The position numbers and the translations under genes were made by a program. This document shows positions 1-5,659 of a DNA stretch of 6,211 bases, in pieces; within the stretch, counting starts at the first letter, position 1, and each line of letters opens with the position of its first letter. The notes beneath the pieces were generated by a model. It was not told where the DNA came from, did not search any database, and saw nothing but the letters and a program-made list of their open reading frames with translations. Source of the stretch: Bacteroidales bacterium (GTDB lineage Bacteria; Bacteroidota; Bacteroidia; Bacteroidales; Muribaculaceae); contig CAAGGJ010000145.1 in assembly GCA_900769345.1 (NCBI GenBank), positions 1 through 6,211 on the forward strand, written 5' to 3'.

Positions 1-880
1 GGTCAAGTCTCTCAAGACCGGTACGATAGAATGCCATGCCTTCGATTTTTTTGGTATTAGTAGGGAACTCAATCGACTTGAGGTTTGAGCAATAGCCGAA
101 TGTACCTATAGGGATAATAAAGTCGCCGGGAGTGTCTTTTGGCAGTGTTACCTCGCTGAGGTTTGGGCAATTCCAGAAAACATAATTGTAAAAGCCGAAA
201 ACACCGTTGTTATAGAAATCCACTCCGTCCTCGAATACAACCGATTCGAGACCACCACCGATAAAGTTACCCCAATTATCGAAATTGGCACAATTTCTGA
301 ATGCATATTCACGAATTACTTTCAAACTCTTTGGCAATGTAATTGACTGGAGGTTTGCACACTTTTCAAAGGCGGAAACGCCAATACTTTTAAGGTTGCT
401 GCTCAAGTTAATACTCCTGAGCATCGTACAGCCATAGAATGCATAATCACCGATGGTTTCGACACTTTCGGGAAGGGTGACTGGCTCACTATCTCCAAGT
501 GCTGTGCAATATTGGAAGCAATTATCGCAGATGTATTTCACATGGCAGTCCTCAGGGAAAATTATCTGGTCAAGATATTTGAGTGAGCCGAATCCGGACA
601 AGCCTACTACAGGCTTGCCATCCCCTATGTATATTGACGGCACTTCAAGCATATACGCTTCATTAGAATCCCAGTTAATTCCGCTATACTTGTTAGGGCT
701 TATTATGTAACCGTTTAGGTCTTCGCTGTATTCGAAATTGAACAGAGCCTTCTGCCATCCCAAATCGTCTCCATAAACCTCATCTATAAACTGGGCACGG
801 GCGGGCAATACTGAGGTCATAATCAACAAGGCTAATAGCCATGCCGATTTAATCAATGAGAATGATAATTTCTTTAACAT
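1..880 (-). CDS. BspA-like leucine-rich-repeat secreted protein (5' part, truncated by window edge)
   Basis: The frame is open from an ATG at 880 (reading leftward) to the window edge, 293 codons with no stop. Residues 1-29 form a signal peptide: MLKK, a hydrophobic stretch (WLLALLIM), then a signal peptidase I-like site at ARA|QF. There is no lipobox. Residues about 30-105 are a non-repeat N-terminal region. From about residue 106 onward the protein carries LRR_5 (Treponema/BspA-type) repeats, seen as LPESVETIGDYAFYGC, then NLKSIGVSAFEKCANLQSI, then LPKSLKVIREYAFRNC, and further copies to the edge (TFGYCSNLKSIEFP). Each unit has the 'L-P-x-S-[LV]-x-x-I-x-x-x-A-F-x-x-C-x-x-L' pattern. Proteins of this family are secreted or surface-exposed in Bacteroidetes, and some mediate adhesion or host binding; the ligand here is unknown. 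The C-terminus, which would show any sorting domain, lies outside the window. The gene is transcribed divergently from the hydrolase at 1273. The family call is firm and the specific function is open. Confidence 0.9.
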   Translation of the reverse strand, partial: MLKKLSFSLIKSAWLLALLIMTSVLPARAQFIDEVYGDDLGWQKALFNFEYSEDLNGYIISPNKYSGINWDSNEAYMLEVPSIYIGDGKPVVGLSGFGSLKYLDQIIFPEDCHVKYICDNCFQYCTALGDSEPVTLPESVETIGDYAFYGCTMLRSINLSSNLKSIGVSAFEKCANLQSITLPKSLKVIREYAFRNCANFDNWGNFIGGGLESVVFEDGVDFYNNGVFGFYNYVFWNCPNLSEVTLPKDTPGDFIIPIGTFGYCSNLKSIEFPTNTKKIEGMAFYRTGLERLD

Positions 881-939
881 AATTGTATGATTTGTTGTTT
901 ATTACTCTTTGTTGAGATTGGTTATATTACATATTTTTG

Positions 940-974
940 TAAAGGTAGTGATAATCTGCGGAATTACCGTCAAT
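940..974 (-). promoter_or_regulatory. Possible promoter of the LRR gene
   Basis: On the minus strand TACCTTTA (940-947) matches 7 of 8 positions of the Bacteroidetes -7 box TAnnTTTG, and ATTG (971-974) could be the -33 element. The spacer is 23 bp, longer than the 20 bp found at the three better promoters in this window. The predicted leader would be about 50-60 nt before the ATG at 880. This is a weak call. Confidence 0.3.
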
Positions 975-1009
975 TATCTATAAAAATTTGATTTTTTCTT
1001 GCAAAAGAA

Positions 1010-1066
1010 AGCAAAATTTTGAACAATTAAAGAAGTTTTTCTTCTTTTTCTGTTCAAATTTTTGCT
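1010..1066. repeat. Long A/T-rich imperfect inverted repeat in the divergent intergenic region
   Basis: The left arm (1010-1035) and right arm (1041-1066) are reverse complements at 22 of 26 positions around a 5-base T loop (1036-1040). The pairing blocks are AAAGAAG with CTTCTTT next to the loop, then an unpaired 3x3 internal loop, then GAACA with TGTTC, and an outer AGCAAAA/TTTTGCT-like part with one mismatch. It lies between the candidate promoters of the two divergent genes, outside both predicted transcripts. A terminator role is therefore not obvious. A protein-binding site, a cruciform-prone element or the relic of a mobile element is more likely. What is seen is the symmetry; the role is unknown. 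Confidence 0.6.
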
Positions 1067-1144
1067 GTTTTGGGGTTTGAGGCGTGGGTTTCTTTCGGTT
1101 TCCCTGATGGATTGGCATATGGACCTATAAAATGGACAAAGGCT

Positions 1145-1176
1145 GTTGAAATATTCGAAAGTTTTGCGTAATTTCG
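1145..1176 (+). promoter_or_regulatory. Candidate Bacteroidetes promoter for the large hydrolase
   Basis: GTTG (1145-1148) and TAATTTCG (1169-1176) are separated by exactly 20 bp. They fit the Bacteroidetes sigma consensus of TTG/TTTG near -33 and TAnnTTTG near -7, with one mismatch in the -7 box. Transcription would begin near 1183, leaving a leader of about 90 nt before the ATG at 1273. The same element and spacing occur at 5331-5362 (minus strand) and 5547-5578. Confidence 0.5.
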
Positions 1177-1272
1177 GAGCATGAATAGAACGGAAAAGTG
1201 CGTCATAACTTGATAATGGTGTGCTTTTACAATAAATCTTCAAACTATTACATATTCAAAAACTAAGACATT

Positions 1273-4185
1273 ATGATTAGAATCAAGAGAAAATCCCTCA
1301 CCTTGATGGCGATGTTGAGCATGTGTTTGGGCAGTGCTTTGCCCGGTGTGGCTCAGCAGCGTTATGAGGGATATGGAGAACCAGTAAAAGGGCAGAATGA
1401 TGACCCTACACAGAAAAGCATTGGTAGCATTCCGTACGAAATGAAGGGCCGCAAGGAAGTGCGCGAGCCGTTGCTCACGTTCGAAGATTGTAGCAAGTGG
1501 CAGATACGTACGCTCGATGCCGAAGCCTCGCTCTATCGCACCAAGGAACAGCGCGTGGTGGGCGAGTACAGTGGCAAAGTGGTGTATAAGGCAGCCAAAT
1601 CGAAAGCCGGCATAATAGTGGAACTTGCAGAGCCATATAAGTTTGATAAGGATTGGGATTGCATCAACTTTTGGAACTACGGCAATCATTGGTTGTGGGA
1701 GAATGGAGGCGAAGCGCTCAATCATTATGCCATAATACGAGATGCCAAAGGCCGCGACATCAAGATACCCTTTATGCAAGAATGGCTTTGGCGCAATATG
1801 GACTATAAATATTGGTTTCTGAATCACATCAAGCTTAATGACAGTATAGCTCGCCCTATCACCTTTGTAGGCATGGAATTCAGCGGCGGCGGTAACGTGG
1901 TGGATAAGGTGAATCAAATCTATCTCGGACCTATCTACGGTTATAAAGAGGAATTGAAGCCCATGACATTTAAGCCCTTGCCCGAAAAACTGCCATTTCC
2001 GCTTCGTAAAGAGACAATTTTGCCCACCAACAAAGTGAAAGATTATCGCAACTCGCTGGAGCAGAACGGAGATGTGTATTTGTTTACCTATCAAGGCAGC
2101 GATGCCAAGATGAGCTATCGAGTAGACCCATCGCAGCCTATAGGCGGCGTGACACTGCTCTATAACGGACAAGAGAAGAAGGTGAATGCCGGAGCCGAGA
2201 TAATATTTGAGAACAAAACTCGAGCCAACTGGAAGTTGACCTCAAAAAGAATAGCTAACGACACTCTCTATGTGAGTTATAAGGCAAGCGGGAAAGGCAT
2301 CAACCAACGATTTGACTGCAGTTACACCATCAAGCAGAAGTCGCTGGTGTGGACTATCGAAGAGAAGGCAGAAGTAGGCAAGGTGGAAGAAGTGCGTCTT
2401 GGAGCAACCGAGAAGGTGGACAGCGGAAAGATTATAGGCGTTCCATTTTTGGTCTACGACCCATTCTACAAGGACTCTTATAATGCCGACCAGCCCGGCA
2501 TACTTTATACCGACGATTTATTCTATTTCACAATGTTCGACTGGTATTATTCCAATGCCTCGCGTCACTATGCCGGCAATAAGGCACTCGAAAACGGCAA
2601 GGCAGTGTATAATGGCGGCGCACTCTATAATTCGAAGAACGACAGGAAGCGCAATCCGCTTCGCGAGCGCTTGTTTATCAATATATCGCCCGATGTGCAC
2701 GAAGTGTTCCCCACCATCGATAATCCCGCATCGCCAATGCGCTCGGCACAAGCCGACCGACTTTGGGCGATAAAAGGCGGCTCCGACTTGCATCAATTAG
2801 GCAACTTTGTGAAGGAAATGCGCTCAAAAGGCGTTGAAAACGTAAGCATTCGCTATCACGAAGATTTTTGGCGAGCCGGAGGCGAGAGTTATACCTTCCG
2901 CACCGAGACCAATCCCGAGATAGGCGAAGATAACTTGCGAGACTATGTGAAAATGGTGCAAGGACTGGATTGGCGCATAGGTTTTTACTCAAATTATATG
3001 GACTACGCCCCGGTCAATGCCCTATGGAATGAAGACTGGGTTCGCATCAGCGACAAAGATCACGACTATGGATGGGGTCCGGCATGGTGTCGCTGTTATG
3101 CCAATAAAGTGACCATAGGTTGGGAGCAAGAAGCCATACTTGCGCCGCAGATACACAAGAAATTCGGCACCAACTTCTCGTATTGCGATGTAGAGACCTG
3201 TATGTCGCCTATGGGCAGAGTGGATTACGACTATCGCACACCGGGAGCAGGCAAATTCCGCACCGTGTTTGAATACATAGGCATGACTTTGCTCAACGAG
3301 CGCCGAGCTTATCAAGGACCTGTATATTCCGAGGGCGGTGCACACTGGTATTATGCCGGTTTGCTCGACGGCAATTACTCACACATGAATCACAGTTTGC
3401 CCATTTTCCCCGATTTCCACCTGCTGAAGATGCACCCGCTTGAGATGGACGCCATGTCGAATGTAGGCGGCGAGGCTTATGTGGCTTATGCTTATGCTTT
3501 TGGTAATATAGGTATTTTGTCCGACAGATATGATGGAATACGCCGTTACGCCTTCTTGCAGCCCTTCCAAGACAGCTATGCCATGATTCCGGTTAAGAAT
3601 ATAAGTTACTTCGACGGCAAAGCATTAGTAGATGCCTCGGAGGCAATTAAGAAAGATCTGATAAAAACGCCAAGCATCTGCGTAGAGTATGCAAGCGGCT
3701 TGAAGATTTACGCCAATTTCTCCGAAAAGCCATGGAATGTGAAGGAGAATAATAAGGAATATACCCTGCCCAAGCATGGCACACTTGCCATTCTGCCCGG
3801 TTCCCGCCTGTTCTCAGTTTCAGCCATCAATCCGACATCGGCTGAGGGCAAGAAACTCGACAAGGTATTTTCTGATGGCCTGTACTACATCGATACACGC
3901 GGCGAGGTGGTGATTGGCGAATTGGGCGGCAAAGGCTCGTATATGCTCAAGAAAGAAAAGTTTGGGTGGGAGATTATTCCGCTCAAGGACTGCGAAGAGA
4001 TAGATTTCAATCTGTCGTTGCTTGATTTTTCGGATTTGGGCGTAGATATAGAGGCAGTGGACCGCGATGGCAATGTAATAGAGGTAATCAATGCCGAACC
4101 GATGAGTCATCAGATTCACTTCGAACACGAATCTCAGTATTATAAATATCGCATCTGCCCGGTGGTGACGCTTGCTAAGGAGTAA
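1273..4185 (+). CDS. Secreted multidomain glycoside hydrolase, GH101/GH129-like barrel (putative)
   Basis: This is an intact 970-residue protein. Residues 1-27 are a signal peptide (MIRIKRK, hydrophobic core, PGVA|QQ), so it should be exported to the periplasm or surface. The rough domains I infer are: residues 67-223, a beta-rich, carbohydrate-binding-like module starting LLTFEDCSKW and ending YLGPIYGY; about 257-470, a beta-sandwich resembling the supersandwich that precedes barrels in several GH families; about 497-760, a (beta/alpha)8 barrel with the strand-like motifs VSIRYHEDFW (E530, D531), IGFYSNYMDY (D577), FSYCDVET (D639) and VYSEGGAHWYY (E687); and 790-970, a C-terminal beta domain. 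D639 as nucleophile and E687 as acid/base, 48 residues apart, is the arrangement I would expect from GH101/GH129-type enzymes, but this is inference and the substrate is unknown. No T9SS sorting domain is evident. No SusC/SusD genes are visible nearby. The weak leader before the ATG (no Shine-Dalgarno) is normal for this phylum. The CDS is very firm, glycosidase role likely, family tentative. Confidence 0.8.
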   Translation: MIRIKRKSLTLMAMLSMCLGSALPGVAQQRYEGYGEPVKGQNDDPTQKSIGSIPYEMKGRKEVREPLLTFEDCSKWQIRTLDAEASLYRTKEQRVVGEYSGKVVYKAAKSKAGIIVELAEPYKFDKDWDCINFWNYGNHWLWENGGEALNHYAIIRDAKGRDIKIPFMQEWLWRNMDYKYWFLNHIKLNDSIARPITFVGMEFSGGGNVVDKVNQIYLGPIYGYKEELKPMTFKPLPEKLPFPLRKETILPTNKVKDYRNSLEQNGDVYLFTYQGSDAKMSYRVDPSQPIGGVTLLYNGQEKKVNAGAEIIFENKTRANWKLTSKRIANDTLYVSYKASGKGINQRFDCSYTIKQKSLVWTIEEKAEVGKVEEVRLGATEKVDSGKIIGVPFLVYDPFYKDSYNADQPGILYTDDLFYFTMFDWYYSNASRHYAGNKALENGKAVYNGGALYNSKNDRKRNPLRERLFINISPDVHEVFPTIDNPASPMRSAQADRLWAIKGGSDLHQLGNFVKEMRSKGVENVSIRYHEDFWRAGGESYTFRTETNPEIGEDNLRDYVKMVQGLDWRIGFYSNYMDYAPVNALWNEDWVRISDKDHDYGWGPAWCRCYANKVTIGWEQEAILAPQIHKKFGTNFSYCDVETCMSPMGRVDYDYRTPGAGKFRTVFEYIGMTLLNERRAYQGPVYSEGGAHWYYAGLLDGNYSHMNHSLPIFPDFHLLKMHPLEMDAMSNVGGEAYVAYAYAFGNIGILSDRYDGIRRYAFLQPFQDSYAMIPVKNISYFDGKALVDASEAIKKDLIKTPSICVEYASGLKIYANFSEKPWNVKENNKEYTLPKHGTLAILPGSRLFSVSAINPTSAEGKKLDKVFSDGLYYIDTRGEVVIGELGGKGSYMLKKEKFGWEIIPLKDCEEIDFNLSLLDFSDLGVDIEAVDRDGNVIEVINAEPMSHQIHFEHESQYYKYRICPVVTLAKE

Positions 4186-4210
4186 TCCGGCAAAAATGCA
4201 AAAATACAGA

Positions 4211-4250
4211 GGCGGCTGCATCGCAAACAAATATCTGCGGTGCAGCCGCT
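4211..4250 (-). terminator. GC-rich hairpin terminator between convergent genes
   Basis: GCGGCTGCA (4212-4220) pairs perfectly with TGCAGCCGC (4241-4249). The stem continues through a T.G wobble into CGCA (4222-4225) with TGCG (4236-4239), about 14 pairs with a 10-nt loop, plus an outer G.T pair. Read on the minus strand, the stem is followed by TATTTTTGCATTTTT, a T-rich tract typical of intrinsic termination. On the plus strand no T run follows. It therefore best terminates the HTH/toxin transcript. Lying 26 bp after the hydrolase stop, it may also stabilise or end that transcript. The rest of the gap (4251-4387) shows no gene, only a small TTGCG/CGCAA repeat at 4337-4349. Confidence 0.7.
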
Positions 4251-4387
4251 GCGGTATTAAGGAACTTGATAGATTATGAATGCGTGAGTTTGGAAACGCG
4301 TTATGACGGAGTGGTGATTTCGAGTTGGCACATACATTGCGAGGCGCAAGACGTTTGTGAACCGTTCGAAACTGTTGTGTATTGGTG

Positions 4388-4738
4388 TTATACGGTGTAA
4401 TCTACGGTGTCTTCTGCTGCAAAGTCGGTTTGTGGAGTGGCGTCGTCTTGGATTATGTTGATGCCAAGGGCGTGCTCGAGCTTTGAAAGAGTCTCAAGCG
4501 ACATATTTTCTTTCCCTTTAAGTATTTTCGAAACATATTGCTGAGTGCAATTCATGCTTTCGGCGAGAGCCTTCTGGGTCAATCCCATTTCTTTCATCTG
4601 TATGAGAACTCTCACAGCTATTCGCTGGGAATGACGAAGCCAATACCAATTTTCTCGCCGCCATTCCGCATCTTCGCGCCAAGTCGAAGGACTTTTGCTC
4701 GAATGCTTTTCGAGGAATTCAAGAGTGTTTTGCTTCAT
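4388..4738 (-). CDS. Xre-family HTH protein, putative antitoxin and autorepressor
   Basis: A 116-residue protein. Residues about 40-95 hold a Cro/C1-type helix-turn-helix: KEMGLTQKALAESMN, then CTQQYVSKILKGKENMS, then LETLSKLEHALGI. This is the usual 'T-Q-x-x-L-A... V-S-x-I-x-x-G... L-x-x-L-x-x-A-L-G' layout. The N-terminal 35 residues are charged and aromatic (WREDAEWRRENWYWLRHS), and the C-terminal tail is acidic (AAEDTVDYTV). Either end could contact the partner protein. It follows the upstream gene by 17 bp and is probably co-transcribed with it. The order toxin then antitoxin matches HigBA rather than RelBE systems. The sequence AAAGAATAT sits 5 bp before the ATG. I infer that it binds the palindromes in the cassette promoter. 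It could instead be an ordinary small regulator. The HTH call is firm, the antitoxin role is moderate. Confidence 0.8.
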   Translation of the reverse strand: MKQNTLEFLEKHSSKSPSTWREDAEWRRENWYWLRHSQRIAVRVLIQMKEMGLTQKALAESMNCTQQYVSKILKGKENMSLETLSKLEHALGINIIQDDATPQTDFAAEDTVDYTV

Positions 4739-4755
4739 TTGATATATTCTTTAGT

Positions 4756-5307
4756 TTATTGAATTTCGGATAAATAGTCGACAAATACATCGGCATCAAT
4801 AACTCTGCCTTCAATAAGAAAATTACGTACAGCCTCCATCTTGTTTAGTTCTTCCAATGTATGAGTACGCTCCTGCATAGTGCGGGTTAGTTTTATTGCG
4901 CCTCCGGTTATTATATAGCATCCCGGTTCGAGCTTAATTGCATAAATTCTAAGCCATGATGCGTGTTGGTTCCTGTCTTTGATTCTTGCTTTTTCTTTTC
5001 CAAGAATCATTTCGCTTGCTCGGTTATTTTCAAGCGGTCGGAAAATGTTGTCGAGGTTTGCATCTGGCGAAATATCCAGGATTAAATATTGTATCCGATG
5101 ACTATCATCGATTGTGTCATAAATCGCTTGATCAACATCTGAAATTTTGAAATATGATGAGAGATCTGATAAATTAGACAGAAAAAAATTAACTAACCAT
5201 TCTGGGTCATTCCATTGTTGGAATAACGTATTCAGAGCGTTGTCTTCTGCATCATCATAGCGTACAGCCCATAGCGTGTTATTATCCAATATTTTATCAA
5301 ATGTCAT
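4756..5307 (-). CDS. Putative type II toxin partner of the HTH protein
   Basis: The frame is open upstream to an ATG at 5361, but I choose the ATG at 5307, giving 183 residues. A good promoter lies at 5331-5362, so the longer start would fall in the -33 box, and an A/G-rich stretch (AAAGAAAG) precedes 5307. The N-terminal half (about 1-110) is acidic and unfamiliar. The C-terminal half has a compact core, WLRIYAIKLEPGCYIITGGAIKL (about 118-140), followed by TMQERTHTLEELNKMEAVRNF (about 143-163). This recalls small RelE/ParE-superfamily-like proteins found beside Xre genes in Bacteroidetes, with basic residues that could act on RNA. At 183 residues it is well above the usual RelE/HigB length of roughly 90-120. 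No signal peptide or membrane segment is seen. The HTH gene starts 17 bp after its stop. The toxin role rests on context plus this faint resemblance. It could also be an uncharacterised accessory protein. Confidence 0.65.
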   Translation of the reverse strand: MTFDKILDNNTLWAVRYDDAEDNALNTLFQQWNDPEWLVNFFLSNLSDLSSYFKISDVDQAIYDTIDDSHRIQYLILDISPDANLDNIFRPLENNRASEMILGKEKARIKDRNQHASWLRIYAIKLEPGCYIITGGAIKLTRTMQERTHTLEELNKMEAVRNFLIEGRVIDADVFVDYLSEIQ

Positions 5308-5319
5308 AGCATATTCTTT

Positions 5320-5335
5320 CTTTACTGGCGTAAAG
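5320..5335. promoter_or_regulatory. Operator-like inverted repeat over the -7 box of the toxin promoter
   Basis: CTTTAC (5320-5325) and GTAAAG (5330-5335) are perfect reverse complements around TGGC. The element overlaps the -7 box and the expected transcription start of the toxin-HTH cassette. It shares the core ACTGGC (5324-5329) with the palindrome at 5358-5372. That would suit binding by the HTH protein; the binding is inferred. Confidence 0.4.
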
Positions 5336-5362
5336 TTAATACAAATATTTTGAAAATACAAC
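5331..5362 (-). promoter_or_regulatory. Promoter of the toxin-HTH cassette
   Basis: On the minus strand GTTG (5359-5362) and TAACTTTA (5331-5338) are 20 bp apart, matching the Bacteroidetes -33/-7 form with 7 of 8 bases of TAnnTTTG. Transcription would start near 5325, leaving a leader of about 18 nt before the ATG at 5307. This excludes the longer in-frame start at 5361. Confidence 0.6.
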
Positions 5363-5372
5363 TGGCAGTTGT
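5358..5372. promoter_or_regulatory. Operator-like perfect palindrome over the -33 box
   Basis: ACAACTG (5358-5364) and CAGTTGT (5366-5372) are perfect reverse complements around a single G. The 15-bp element covers the -33 box of the cassette promoter, the position expected for an autorepressor site. Together with the repeat at 5320-5335 it would let the HTH protein bracket the promoter. Role inferred from position. Confidence 0.5.
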
Positions 5373-5419
5373 GTTCTCTTATAAGAATAACAATTTTTTA
5401 GGCAACTAATACTTTGTTT

Positions 5420-5569
5420 TCACGGAATAGATAGTCCATAATCTTTAAAATCAAACAAATAGTCGGGTGGTGTGCATATTGTTGTATCTTCTGCTATTTT
5501 AAGATATGTCTGTTTATGGCCTAAAAGAATATAATATCCAATTCGGGTTGAAAAAGTGAGAAGTTTTGA
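5420..5569 (-). other. Startless open frame, possible gene relic
   Basis: Between an in-frame TAA at 5570-5572 and a TGA at 5420-5422 the minus strand stays open for 49 codons, with protein-like content such as TRIGYYILLGHKQTYLKIAE and DYLFDFKDYGLSIP. No ATG or GTG lies in the frame, and the only TTG is near its 3' end. It therefore cannot be a normal gene as it stands. It may be the 3' end of a decayed gene upstream of the cassette, or chance. It also overlaps the plus-strand promoter at 5547-5578. I do not recognise the family. Confidence 0.25.
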
Positions 5570-5578
5570 TTAATTTTG
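5547..5578 (+). promoter_or_regulatory. Strong Bacteroidetes-type promoter upstream of the GH38 remnant
   Basis: GTTG (5547-5550), a 20-bp spacer, then TAATTTTG (5571-5578), which is a perfect TAnnTTTG -7 box. The predicted start near 5585 gives a leader of about 75 nt. The promoter thus appears intact although the gene it serves is not. Confidence 0.65.
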
Positions 5579-5614
5579 AAGCGGAATAGAAATGTGATGG
5601 CGAGGCTCTTGAAA

Positions 5615-5628
5615 TAAGGCTTGCCTTA
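5615..5628 (+). repeat. Short perfect hairpin in the leader of the GH38 remnant
   Basis: TAAGGC (5615-5620) and GCCTTA (5623-5628) are perfect reverse complements around TT, about 30 nt before the ATG at 5660. In RNA the two-base loop would force the innermost pair open. It could influence translation or be an operator. No T run follows, so it is not a clear terminator. Confidence 0.4.
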
Positions 5629-5659
5629 GGAATTAAACCTGCTAAACTATAACACAAAT

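Noticed and set aside
453..710. 85-codon plus-strand open frame
   Set aside because: It is opposite the LRR gene, whose minus-strand frame is open for 293 codons with a signal peptide and clear repeats.
974..1243. 89-codon minus-strand open frame in the divergent intergenic region
   Set aside because: Its sequence is Lys/Arg/Asn/Ser-rich low-complexity text that runs through the A/T-rich hairpin and across the hydrolase promoter. It has no recognisable motif and ends about 94 bp before the LRR start.
1312..1335. Lipoprotein signal (LSMC) in the hydrolase leader
   Set aside because: The residue before Cys is Met rather than Gly, Ala or Ser, and a good signal peptidase I site (PGVA|QQ) follows.
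1240..2172. 310-codon minus-strand open frame opposite the large hydrolase
   Set aside because: It lies antisense to a convincing secreted enzyme, and its product is low-quality (His/Ile/Phe-rich, no domain). It is a by-product of the codon use of the real gene. Shorter antisense frames at 2518-2796, 2678-2992, 3022-3345, 3379-3570 and 3820-4230 are rejected for the same reason.
4538..4762. 74-codon plus-strand open frame
   Set aside because: It is antisense to the HTH gene, which has a clear helix-turn-helix.
5308..5361. Longer 201-residue start for the putative toxin
   Set aside because: The added 18 codons overlap the -33/-7 promoter and both operator-like repeats; the ATG at 5307 fits the predicted transcript.
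5506..5559. 17-codon plus-strand mini-ORF (MSVYGLKEYNIQFGLKK)
   Set aside because: It is very short, starts upstream of the GH38 promoter -33 box and runs across its spacer, and has no supporting signal of its own.
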